From NCBI GenBank assembly GCA_001898145.1, contig MKSR01000018.1, forward strand, positions 1 through 64,000: a stretch of DNA of 64,000 nt. Reading direction: 5' to 3'. The DNA comes from Dyadobacter sp. 50-39 (lineage in GTDB: Bacteria > Bacteroidota > Bacteroidia > Cytophagales > Spirosomataceae). The notes beneath the pieces are model-generated. The model made no database searches. It was not told the DNA's origin and saw nothing but the letters and a program-made list of their open reading frames with translations. Position numbers and translations under genes: made by a program. Shown here piece after piece: positions 23,698 to 31,502 of the stretch; the stretch's first letter is position 1, and each line of letters begins with the position of its first letter.

Positions 23698-25464
23698 ATG
23701 AAATTGCGCTATACCCTGTTGCTGCTGGCCGGCTCGCTCTCCGGCATGTCCTTCGCCCAGAATCCCGTCCGGGAATCCACCGGCTTTTACCAGTTCCTCT
23801 CCGACGATCCTAATCAGAAACCATTTTTCAGTGATCGCAAAGGCGTCATCGGCCAAAACGGGATGGTCGCTACGGCGCACCCGGTAGCATCTCAGGTTGG
23901 GGTGGATATTCTGAAAGCGGGAGGAAATGCGGTAGATGCCGCCGTAGCCGTGCAATTTGCATTGGCAGTAGTGCATCCGTCGGCAGGCAATATTGGTGGA
24001 GGGGGATTTCTGGTTTTCCGGGATAAGGAAGGCAGAAGTTACAGCATCGATTTCCGCGAAAAGGCCCCTGGAAAAGGTCATGCCGATATGTACCTCGATA
24101 AGGACGGCAATATCGTTCCCCAAGCGAGCACGCTGGGCCGCCTGGCGTCGGGCGTTCCGGGGTCCGTCGACGGTATGGCTCAGGCGCATGCGAAATATGG
24201 CAAAATGAGCTGGAAACAGGTATTGCAGCCTGCCATTGACATCGCGAAAAATGGCGTGGTCCTGACCGAACGCGAAGCACGCAGCCTCAACTCCATTAAA
24301 AACGACCTGCTAGCCGTCAATCCGGGCTCAACGTATTTCCTGAATCCCGGCGGCAAGGCATGGGTAGCCGGCGACCTGCTTGTGCAGAAAGATTTATCCA
24401 AAGTTTTGAAACGCATTCAGAAAAAAGGCCGGGAAGGATTTTATGCGGGTAAAGTCGCCAAAATGCTCGTGAAGGATATTAACAGGAACAACGAAGGTAT
24501 TATCAGCAAGCAGGACCTTGCCGACTACCATGGACAATGGCGCGAAACCATTACGGAAGGCTACAAGGGATATAAGGTCATTACCATGGCACCACCGTCG
24601 AGCGGGGGCGTGGCACTGCTGCAACTTATGCGCCTCACCGAGCAGCACCCGCTGCGCAAATGGGGCTGGCACAGTGATTCCACCATCCAGGTGATGATCG
24701 AGGCCGAACGCCGCGTGTATGCCGACCGTGCCAAATTCCTCGGCGACCCCGACTTCGTGAAAGTTCCGGTGAACGAGCTGATTAGTAAGGATTATTTGCA
24801 AAAACGTTGGAGCGATTTTGCCTGGGATAGGGCTACCGACAGCAAAAATATCCACGGCGGCGTGCTGCCCGGCTACGAAAGCCTGGAAACAACGCATTTT
24901 TCAGTGGTGGACAAGGAAGGTAATGCCGTTGCGGTAACTACTACATTAAACGGCGGCTACGGCAGCCGTGTGGTCGTGAAAGGCGGGGGCTTTTTTATGA
25001 ATAATGAAATGGATGATTTCAGTATCAAAGCCGGCGCACCGAATATGTACGGACTGATTGGCAACAAAGCCAATGCGATAGCCCCTGGGAAAAGGATGCT
25101 GTCGTCGATGACGCCAACGATCATCGAAAAGGACGGAAAACTGCTGATGGTGGTAGGTACACCCGGCGGATCTACCATCATTACTTCCGTTTATCAAACC
25201 ATCCTGAATGTGCTGGAACACGGTATGACCATGCAGCAGGCCGTGAATGCTTTGAAATTCCACCACCAGTGGCTCCCCGACAAAACCACATTCGAAGCCA
25301 ACGCATTCTCGGCCGAGGCCATTAAAAAATTGCAGGAAAAAGGCTACATCTTCGAACAACAGCGCAACTCCATCGGCCGGATGGACTGTATTCTCGTATT
25401 GCCCGACGGTTCTCTCGAAGGCGGCTCCGATCCGCGCGGGGACGATACGAGCATAGGTTATTAA
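23698..25464 (+). CDS. ggt: Gamma-glutamyltransferase
   Basis: 588 residues with a signal peptide (about 1-20, SFA-QN). An Ntn-hydrolase proenzyme that cleaves itself before Thr399 (ETTHFSVVD), so residues up to 398 form the large subunit and the rest the small one. Conserved parts include GGNAVDAAVAVQFAL, PSAGNIGGGGF, FREKAP with the glutamyl-binding Arg, TLNGGYGSRVVVKG and GTPGGSTIITSV. It hydrolyses or transpeptidates the gamma-glutamyl bond of glutathione in the periplasm. It is monocistronic. Confidence 0.96.
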   Translation: MKLRYTLLLLAGSLSGMSFAQNPVRESTGFYQFLSDDPNQKPFFSDRKGVIGQNGMVATAHPVASQVGVDILKAGGNAVDAAVAVQFALAVVHPSAGNIGGGGFLVFRDKEGRSYSIDFREKAPGKGHADMYLDKDGNIVPQASTLGRLASGVPGSVDGMAQAHAKYGKMSWKQVLQPAIDIAKNGVVLTEREARSLNSIKNDLLAVNPGSTYFLNPGGKAWVAGDLLVQKDLSKVLKRIQKKGREGFYAGKVAKMLVKDINRNNEGIISKQDLADYHGQWRETITEGYKGYKVITMAPPSSGGVALLQLMRLTEQHPLRKWGWHSDSTIQVMIEAERRVYADRAKFLGDPDFVKVPVNELISKDYLQKRWSDFAWDRATDSKNIHGGVLPGYESLETTHFSVVDKEGNAVAVTTTLNGGYGSRVVVKGGGFFMNNEMDDFSIKAGAPNMYGLIGNKANAIAPGKRMLSSMTPTIIEKDGKLLMVVGTPGGSTIITSVYQTILNVLEHGMTMQQAVNALKFHHQWLPDKTTFEANAFSAEAIKKLQEKGYIFEQQRNSIGRMDCILVLPDGSLEGGSDPRGDDTSIGY

Positions 25465-25512
25465 TAGCCCGAAAATCGTCAATGTACTTGCATCGGGTGC
25501 CAAACGGGCTGG

Positions 25513-26019
25513 TTAGCAATAGGTGAGTTCGGCAATCAGTGCCGCGTGCTGCGGGTAGCGCTGCGATAGCGGCTCGCGCTGGGCCATTTCAAAGTCGGCG
25601 AAATCAAACCCCGGCGCTACCGTGCAGCCTACCAGCGCATAGGTACTTCCGCTGGCGGGACGTGAGCCAAACCATGCCCCGGCGCGTACCACCGCCTGAA
25701 ATGTCTCCCCATTATCCGGATCATTCCCCAGCCTGATCACATTCAACGCGCCGCTTTGCGGATCGATCACAAAAACCTCCAACGGATCACCGGCATAAAA
25801 ATGCCACATTTCATCGGCCTGAATGCGGTGAAACGCAGAGAAATGGTGCGACTCGAGCAGGAAATAAATGCCCGTGGAAAATGCTCTGTCCCCACCGAAG
25901 CGGGTCGGCAATGCATAATGTGCAATGGTTTCACGTGCCCGGTAGGTTTCGGCATAATAGCCTCCTTCCGGGTGCGGAAGCAGATTGTATTTTTCGATCC
26001 AGTAGGATGCAGGTTTCAT
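25513..26019 (-). CDS. DUF985-family cupin protein
   Basis: 168 residues. It matches the DUF985/YML079-like cupins: LLPHPEGGYYAETYRA at the start, STGIYFLLESHHFSAFHRI, ADEMWHFYAGDPLEVFVI with the cupin His/Glu ligands, AWFGSRP and VGCTVAPGFDFADFEM. Cytoplasmic, with no signal peptide. The family fold is known from structures, but the reaction is not established, and no substrate is suggested by the neighbours (ggt is convergent, nudK divergent). Confidence 0.9.
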   Translation of the reverse strand: MKPASYWIEKYNLLPHPEGGYYAETYRARETIAHYALPTRFGGDRAFSTGIYFLLESHHFSAFHRIQADEMWHFYAGDPLEVFVIDPQSGALNVIRLGNDPDNGETFQAVVRAGAWFGSRPASGSTYALVGCTVAPGFDFADFEMAQREPLSQRYPQHAALIAELTYC

Positions 26020-26118
26020 AGTAGCTTGATTGAATGCAACCGCAAAATAATTCGCATTGCCAAATATTCGTCACCGGCTCACTCATTTTTGGCAATTGGA
26101 AAGTTTTGGTTAATTTTG

Positions 26119-26152
26119 ATCATTATTAATCATAAATAATCATTATTAATCA
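26119..26152. repeat. Direct repeat pair immediately before the nudK start codon
   Basis: The 14-bp sequence ATCATTATTAATCA occurs twice (26119-26132 and 26139-26152), spaced 20 bp start to start, or about two helical turns. The second copy ends one base before the nudK ATG. The unit contains the palindromic ATTAAT. It has the look of a two-site operator or of a leader duplication. Confidence 0.6.
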
Positions 26153-26153
26153 A

Positions 26154-26738
26154 ATGGTCAATCCACGTGTCCGCATTGCCTCGGAAGAAGTGCTTTCTAA
26201 TAACTGGTATACGCTCCGCAAGTACACATTCGATTATCAGCGTGCCGATGGCGCATGGGAGCGGCAGGCGCGCGAGGCGTACGACCGCGGAAACGGCGCA
26301 GTGATTTTGCTGTATAACCAGGAGAAGCAAACTGTTGTGCTGACACGACAATTCCGCCTTCCTACCTATACCAACGGCAATGAAACCGGTATGATGATCG
26401 AGGCATGCGCGGGCTTGCTCGATAAAGACAATCCCGAAGAATGCATTGAGCGGGAGACGGAGGAAGAAACGGGGTATAAAGTGAGCTCGGTGAAGAAAAT
26501 ATTCCAAGCCTATATGTCTCCCGGCTCGGTTACCGAAATCCTTTATTTCTTCGTGGCAGAATATTCGGATGCCATGAAAGTAAGCGATGGGGGCGGATGC
26601 TCGACCGAGCAGGAGAATATCGAGGTGCTGGAAATCCCTTTCAAAGAAGCCGTACAAATGGTAGCTGACGGCGCCATTAACGATGCCAAAACCATCATGC
26701 TCATCCAGTATGCGCAGATTAATGGCCTGGTAGGGTAA
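26154..26738 (+). CDS. nudK: GDP-mannose pyrophosphatase NudK-like Nudix hydrolase
   Basis: 194 residues. The Nudix box runs about 87-109: [19 protein letters not shown] then TGY, with Arg100-Glu101 and the metal-binding EE. As in the NudK group, an Asp replaces the first Glu of the consensus. The N-terminal [18 protein letters not shown] and [12 protein letters not shown] are NudK-like. The enzyme hydrolyses GDP-mannose to mannose 1-phosphate and GMP, which would oppose the use of GDP-mannose by the gmd gene at 10 kb. An ADP-ribose pyrophosphatase activity is the alternative. A repeat pair sits directly before its start. Confidence 0.9.
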   Translation: MVNPRVRIASEEVLSNNWYTLRKYTFDYQRADGAWERQAREAYDRGNGAVILLYNQEKQTVVLTRQFRLPTYTNGNETGMMIEACAGLLDKDNPEECIERETEEETGYKVSSVKKIFQAYMSPGSVTEILYFFVAEYSDAMKVSDGGGCSTEQENIEVLEIPFKEAVQMVADGAINDAKTIMLIQYAQINGLVG

Positions 26739-26775
26739 ACAAAAACCGGAGAACGTGCACAAGCGCATTCTCCGG
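26738..26775 (-). terminator. Terminator of the YtxH gene
   Basis: A 13-bp stem with one mismatch (26746-26758 with 26763-26775, core CCGGAGAA) and a 4-nt loop. On the minus strand it is followed by TTTTTGTT. It overlaps the last base of nudK. Confidence 0.7.
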
Positions 26776-26794
26776 CTTCGGTCTTACTGTCATA

Positions 26795-27124
26795 TCAGGA
26801 AATAGGGTCCGGCGTGGGCGTAATATCCGTTTCAGCGGTCGCTGTACCTTTGGTACCCTTGAACTTTTCAAACAAATCCTTAAAAAAGGATTCTGCATCA
26901 GGAAAATTTCCTTTCAGCGTTTCAGCGCCTTTGGTTTTAAGTTCTTCGAAATACTCAGGAGCTTTATCGATGGCCCCTTCCGCTTCGGCTTTCAGGTTGT
27001 TAGCCTTTGTTTTGAGGTCTTCCAGAAGCTTCTCTCCCTCCTCGGTCTGAAGGTATTTGTGTGCAGCCACTCCCGCGGCGGCGCCCAAAATGAATGTGGC
27101 CAGGTGTTTTGCGTTAATGCTCAT
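26795..27124 (-). CDS. YtxH-like small membrane-associated protein
   Basis: 109 residues. The N-terminal hydrophobic Gly/Ala segment (ATFILGAAAGVAAHKYLQT) is the YtxH signature: a short membrane-inserted helix followed by a long charged coiled helix rich in Glu and Lys (about 25-95). The C-terminus is a Thr/Pro-rich tail. Such proteins are general-stress or envelope-associated in other bacteria, but a molecular function is not established. It lies alone between nudK and the SIMPL gene and has its own terminator. Confidence 0.8.
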   Translation of the reverse strand: MSINAKHLATFILGAAAGVAAHKYLQTEEGEKLLEDLKTKANNLKAEAEGAIDKAPEYFEELKTKGAETLKGNFPDAESFFKDLFEKFKGTKGTATAETDITPTPDPIS

Positions 27125-27284
27125 GATTTCCAGTTACTTAGTTTGAGATTGATGATTCAATTTAAATAAACTAATACGCTTAACAAAGAACGGAGTGACA
27201 AATCCGAATGCATCCCTTTTAAAAAATTGTGCCCGGCAAACGAGCTGCCGGGCACCTGAGAGAGAAGTTGATACGCAAAATGGC

Positions 27285-28016
27285 CTATTTAATTTCAAAT
27301 GCGGCCTGCATACGGTAGCTGATCTTAATTTTCTGGTATTGCACGTCGCTGTCCTGTACCGTATCGGCAGCTTCCGCTGAGAACGCACGCACATTGGCTT
27401 TCGCGAATACCGGTTGAGGGAAATAAAGGTTTTCATCCAACTCCTTGATTTCGATTACCTTACCCAGCTTCTGATCCAGAGCAGCGACCAGGTATTCTGC
27501 TTTCACTTTGGCAGCCTTCAATGCATCGATCTTCACCTGCTTCTTGTACTCTTCGCGTTTCGAATGGTCGACGCGTGCGACGTTAGCGTATTGCACGCCG
27601 CGGCTTTCAACCTTTGACAAAATGCCGTCCAGCTTTTCCGGGCTCGATACTTTCAGTTCGTATTGTTTGGCTTCCAGGAATGTAGCGGGTTTCTTCTTTT
27701 TGTCCACATAGTTCTGGTAACCTCCTACCCCACTGATCGACAATGCCTCCTTCGGCAAACCGGCATCTGTCACGGCCTTGATCAATTGCTTTTCAAGCGT
27801 GCTGATATTCACCTTGTCCTTCTGGTTTTTCTCATCCTGGAAAAACTCACGGAGTGAAATATTAAAATAAATTTCATCGGGCACGATCTCCATTTCGGCG
27901 AAACCCGCCACCTCTATATTCGGAACAGGTACTTGCTGCTCATATCTGACTTGCGAAAATGCTGGGGTAACGAGTGATGAAGTGATCAGAGCGCCGAGCA
28001 AAAAGAACTTTTTCAT
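27285..28016 (-). CDS. SIMPL-domain (DUF541) periplasmic protein
   Basis: 243 residues with a signal peptide (about 1-21, AFS-QV). A SIMPL/DUF541 domain fills the mature protein: EVAGFAEMEIVPDEIYFNIS is its first strand-helix, KLDGILSKVESRGV the central helix, and DALKAAKVKAEYLVAALDQKLG the conserved amphipathic helix. Family members form ring-like assemblies and are linked to stress tolerance or outer-membrane maintenance, but the mechanism is not settled. The neighbours (YtxH and MarR) do not fix a role. Confidence 0.9.
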   Translation of the reverse strand: MKKFFLLGALITSSLVTPAFSQVRYEQQVPVPNIEVAGFAEMEIVPDEIYFNISLREFFQDEKNQKDKVNISTLEKQLIKAVTDAGLPKEALSISGVGGYQNYVDKKKKPATFLEAKQYELKVSSPEKLDGILSKVESRGVQYANVARVDHSKREEYKKQVKIDALKAAKVKAEYLVAALDQKLGKVIEIKELDENLYFPQPVFAKANVRAFSAEAADTVQDSDVQYQKIKISYRMQAAFEIK

Positions 28017-28169
28017 GGCATTAAACTGGATAAAATGAAACTGATATTAACCGGAACGGCCGTTTCCAATCTGCTGGTTTCGGAACCATTCTATGGTTTA
28101 GATACAAAAACGAGGTGAAAGGTTTAATGAGCCTCCGGTGAATAATACTTCTCCGCCGGGCATCTGCAA

Positions 28170-28217
28170 CAACAAAAAAGTGGAAGAACGATCTAAAAAG
28201 CTGTCATTCTTCCACTT
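28170..28217 (-). terminator. Terminator of the marR-type gene
   Basis: A perfect 11-bp stem AAGTGGAAGAA (28178-28188 with 28207-28217) and an 18-nt loop. On the minus strand the exit is TTTTTGTTG. Confidence 0.65.
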
Positions 28218-28242
28218 AATGGCGAGGTAAAATTTTGTCAAA

Positions 28243-28677
28243 TCAGGTAAAATTCTGGTAAATGGAATCCATAATCCGCACGAAATGCTGGTAATCGGAA
28301 TCGCTCAGGCTTCCCCATCCTTTGCGGCGGATATCGGCCACGATCGGGAACGCCTGGTTATAGATCGCCTCGCCACTTTTGGTCAGGAACAAATTGAACT
28401 TGCGACGGTCACCCGCGGCGGGTCCGCGCTCTACCAAGCCCTTTTTTTCCAGCAAATCGATAATCCTCGTTACCGTCGGAGGATCCTTGAAAGTCATTTC
28501 CGCCAGTTCGTTCTGGCTGATACCCTGCTTTCTGAAAATATGGTCGATAAGCACCCATTGGTCTACCGTAAGGTCAAATCCCGCCTCCGTCAGCTGCTTT
28601 TGCAAGGCGTTACGAATCTTTTTGATAGTCGTATCTATCTTAAAAAAATAGGCACGATGATCCGACTGATGTGTCAT
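28243..28677 (-). CDS. MarR-family transcriptional regulator
   Basis: 144 residues from the ATG at 28677. The frame continues to an ATG at 28716, but that codon lies inside a perfect -7 promoter element, so it cannot be the start. The winged helix-turn-helix contains LTVDQWVLIDHIFRKQGISQ, NELAEMTFKDPPTVTRIIDL (recognition helix) and the wing ERGPAAGDRRKFNLFLT with the conserved Asp-Arg-Arg. It probably works as a dimer that senses a small ligand. The divergent metzincin operon (from 28924) or the gene itself are candidate targets by position only. Confidence 0.92.
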   Translation of the reverse strand: MTHQSDHRAYFFKIDTTIKKIRNALQKQLTEAGFDLTVDQWVLIDHIFRKQGISQNELAEMTFKDPPTVTRIIDLLEKKGLVERGPAAGDRRKFNLFLTKSGEAIYNQAFPIVADIRRKGWGSLSDSDYQHFVRIMDSIYQNFT

Positions 28678-28713
28678 GATGTGGAAGTAAAATAGGATTG
28701 GAAAGAGTATTAT

Positions 28714-28721
28714 CAAATATA
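28714..28721 (-). promoter_or_regulatory. Putative -7 promoter element of the marR-type gene
   Basis: On the minus strand this reads TATATTTG, a match to TAnnTTTG. Initiation near 28707 gives a leader of about 30 nt and settles the start codon at 28677. Confidence 0.5.
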
Positions 28722-28923
28722 AGCCAGTGCAACAATTCGTCTACTAATAGTTGCGAGAAAAAAGTTCACGAATCTCCCGACGCTGATAACTGATTTCGGC
28801 GGGTGGTACTGAGCAGGCTACCGGAGGATGGTTCGCGGCCAAAACACTTTTTCGGACGCAGAAATAACGCAAGATTTCCGTCGAAATATTACATCGACAA
28901 GCATTGTCTAAACTAATTCTGCT

Positions 28924-30798
28924 ATGCGAAAATTACTTTACAATTTCATCCAGACAGCGCTATTCACGGTCATCTCGTCCCTCGGTCTCTCCCTCCAAGC
29001 GCAGGACACGCCATTCATTCAATCCCTGTCTGCGGACCAAATTCCGGATTCGCCGGAAATGGCCACCTACCGCGAACGTTTACGCAGGAATCCTACTATC
29101 ACAGGCTATCATTTCATCAAACTCAACGCATTAGCCACTTCACAAAAAGACGGCATGCTGTTGCTTCAAATTCCCGACGGCCCAACTATTACCGTCACCG
29201 CCAGTCATGTGGAATACGAATCAGCCAGTGAATACGAATGGATCGGCAAAACCGATGACGACCGGGGTACCGTGATCGTCATATCGAAGGCCGGCCGTGT
29301 GAGCGCACACATATCTACGCCCGAGGGTGTATACGAGATCTTTTCCGCACCGTCCGGGCTATATTGCTTGCAAGAGATAGATTCGGAGAAGGCTTGGGAC
29401 GTTGGCTGCGCTACAACCTCCACGGTTGTCAAGCCGGACAATGGACGGGCAGCTGTCGTCGAACCGGCGACGAAGCAGGAAGATAATGCCAATGCTAAAA
29501 TGCAGCCTTGCCAGGCATTGACCTATCCGAGAGTGCTGGTACTTTACACGCCAAAGGCGTTGACACTGGCGGGCAATCTTACAAATCTGACAGATTATGT
29601 TAACCTGTCCATCTCACAGTTCAACAGTTGTATTTACAATAGTGGGATAACGAGCGCGGCGGCTTTGGTATTGGCGGGGATAGCACCGCTGAATAATTTA
29701 ACAGAAACAGCGTCAATCACCAACGATCTCAACAGCCTAATAGGTAACGCAACAGCACAAAATCTAAGAAATCAATACCAGGCCGATCTTGTGGTATTGA
29801 TGACCGACTCCTACTACCAAGATGGTGATACCAGAGGCAAGTCTAAAACTGTAACATTGGAAAATGCGAACTCCTATTCAATCGTTGAACTCTGGTGCGC
29901 AACTTCTCATAAAACTTTCGCTCACGAAGTGGGACATTTATACGGATGTCGCCACGACGACGACAACTCGGCTTTGCCATCTTATGCCAAAGGTTATAAG
30001 ATCAAGTTTCTGGGTTTTACCGTTGATAGAACGATGATGGTCGGCAACGGGATAACTGGTGACCAAGCCAAGAATAGACTGTTAAACTTTTCAAATCCCA
30101 ATATTCAGGTCAGCGGGCGAGCTACTGGCACGAACGACGAAAATAATGCTCTAAGAATTACCGAATCTCACCCGATTATTGGCGCATTCAGGCCAGACCC
30201 TGCAAATCCATTGAATGCTTTTGTGGATGGGCCCACATGGGTAAGTACTCCTGGCGGAAAGAACTATGAACTGTATTATAACTGCGGATCTGCACCATAT
30301 ACTTTTAGCTGGCAATACAGTTATGACGGCGTCAATTACACCCTCTCAAATATCACGTCAGACGTGTTCACATGGTATTTCTCTCAAAATCAAAAGATTT
30401 ACCTTAAAGGTACGGTTACTTCCAACGGCCAGTCTGCAACAGCCTACCTTACGGTAACCGCCCAGCTGCCCGCTAGTCCATACAAGGTTTCAGCGGCGGG
30501 AAATGGAAATGACACAATTACACTGCAACGCGAGCTACCCAGTTTATTTGCAACCCCCAATCCGGCAGATGATAGGATTAACATTTCCTACAATCTTCAA
30601 TCTGATATGCGGGTCAAATTAGATATGCTGGATCAATCTGGAAAGGTCATTGAAATACTAAAAGACGACAAGACAATAAGCCATAGAGGTCGTTATTCAG
30701 CTAGCGTTAAAAGTAAGAGTCTGCCAGGTGGTACATATTTCATTCGTCTTCTTACTAGCCAGGGGATCGAAACGTGCCGAATAATCATCACAAAATAG
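28924..30798 (+). CDS. Type IX-secreted reprolysin-like metalloprotease
   Basis: 624 residues with a signal peptide (about 1-26, SLQAQ). A propeptide-like region precedes the catalytic domain (about 190-420), which carries the long metzincin motif HEVGHLYGCRHD at residues 334-345: His334, His338 and His344 bind zinc and Glu335 is the base. A PKD/Ig-like domain follows (about 435-525). The last 85 residues are a type IX sorting domain (FATPNPADDRINISY ... GGTYFIRLL). It is probably an extracellular protease anchored to, or released from, the cell surface. A lipoprotein gene starts 7 bp after its stop. The second half of the gene is visibly more AT-rich than its neighbours. Confidence 0.88.
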   Translation: MRKLLYNFIQTALFTVISSLGLSLQAQDTPFIQSLSADQIPDSPEMATYRERLRRNPTITGYHFIKLNALATSQKDGMLLLQIPDGPTITVTASHVEYESASEYEWIGKTDDDRGTVIVISKAGRVSAHISTPEGVYEIFSAPSGLYCLQEIDSEKAWDVGCATTSTVVKPDNGRAAVVEPATKQEDNANAKMQPCQALTYPRVLVLYTPKALTLAGNLTNLTDYVNLSISQFNSCIYNSGITSAAALVLAGIAPLNNLTETASITNDLNSLIGNATAQNLRNQYQADLVVLMTDSYYQDGDTRGKSKTVTLENANSYSIVELWCATSHKTFAHEVGHLYGCRHDDDNSALPSYAKGYKIKFLGFTVDRTMMVGNGITGDQAKNRLLNFSNPNIQVSGRATGTNDENNALRITESHPIIGAFRPDPANPLNAFVDGPTWVSTPGGKNYELYYNCGSAPYTFSWQYSYDGVNYTLSNITSDVFTWYFSQNQKIYLKGTVTSNGQSATAYLTVTAQLPASPYKVSAAGNGNDTITLQRELPSLFATPNPADDRINISYNLQSDMRVKLDMLDQSGKVIEILKDDKTISHRGRYSASVKSKSLPGGTYFIRLLTSQGIETCRIIITK

Positions 30799-30805
30799 CC
30801 TTCAA

Positions 30806-31432
30806 ATGATACGCTCACAGACTGTTTGTTTATATCTCGGAATCGTCATACTGCTAGCTGGTTGTAAAATCGTCGACGCAATAATTGATACCACCGGGCC
30901 TCTCCCACGCTTACCAAATTGGGGCTACCTTACAGCTGAAATGAATGACTTAGATTGGAGTACAACCTATAAAAATGCCTATCAGGTTACACATGGATCC
31001 ACTACTTATGCGGATAATCCCAAAGGTGTTTTCTACACACTAACCTCGATACTTTATTCACCGGAAGGCTGTGATCGTCAACAGTTGCTGTTTCAAAACA
31101 TCCCATTTTCTCCACAAACAGGCCGGCATAAACTTGTATCCTGCAACCCCTACGCGGGGTGTGAATCCAGCGACAAACCAAGGGTAGTATTGTTTGAATC
31201 ACTCAGCGACGGCGATGTTGCAGGAGACGTCTTCTATACCGTCGACTCCGAGGATAATTATATCCAAATCGACAGTTACAATGCCAAAACGCGAGAAATA
31301 AGAGGGAGCTTTCAGCTAACATTAGCCAACGCCCGGATACCCCGGTCATCCAACGCTTTACCCGACACCCTGCGGTTCCGAAACGGCCGGTTTCACACTA
31401 AAATTATCAGATACAAAGGAAGAGGCGAATAA
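30806..31432 (+). CDS. Lipoprotein of unknown function, partner of the metzincin gene
   Basis: 208 residues. The lipoprotein signal ends LLAGC with the lipidated Cys at residue 20. The following KIVDAI lacks an acidic run, so the surface-export signal is weak or absent. The mature domain is beta-rich, with WGYLTAEMNDLDWSTTYKNA at the start, four Cys that could form disulfides (SPEGCDRQQ, VSCNPYAGCES), and a final strand region. I do not recognise the family. It begins 7 bp after the protease stop, so the two are co-transcribed; an anchor, chaperone or inhibitor of the protease is a possible role, inferred only from position. The base composition matches the AT-rich protease gene. Confidence 0.75.
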   Translation: MIRSQTVCLYLGIVILLAGCKIVDAIIDTTGPLPRLPNWGYLTAEMNDLDWSTTYKNAYQVTHGSTTYADNPKGVFYTLTSILYSPEGCDRQQLLFQNIPFSPQTGRHKLVSCNPYAGCESSDKPRVVLFESLSDGDVAGDVFYTVDSEDNYIQIDSYNAKTREIRGSFQLTLANARIPRSSNALPDTLRFRNGRFHTKIIRYKGRGE

Positions 31433-31445
31433 ATAATGATAGCCG

Positions 31446-31479
31446 AAAAACACAAGAGCCGGGCAAAACCCGGCTCTTG
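31446..31479 (-). terminator. Terminator of ppc
   Basis: A perfect 11-bp stem CAAGAGCCGGG (31453-31463 with 31469-31479) and a 5-nt loop CAAAA. On the minus strand it exits into TGTTTTT. The metzincin operon, transcribed the other way, could use the same hairpin only weakly. Confidence 0.8.
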
Positions 31480-31502
31480 AAAAATAAAACTTCATCTAAG
31501 AC

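Noticed and set aside
28678-28716. Longer N-terminus for the MarR-type regulator (ATG at 28716)
   Set aside because: That ATG lies inside the -7 promoter element, and the added residues do not resemble the family N-terminus.
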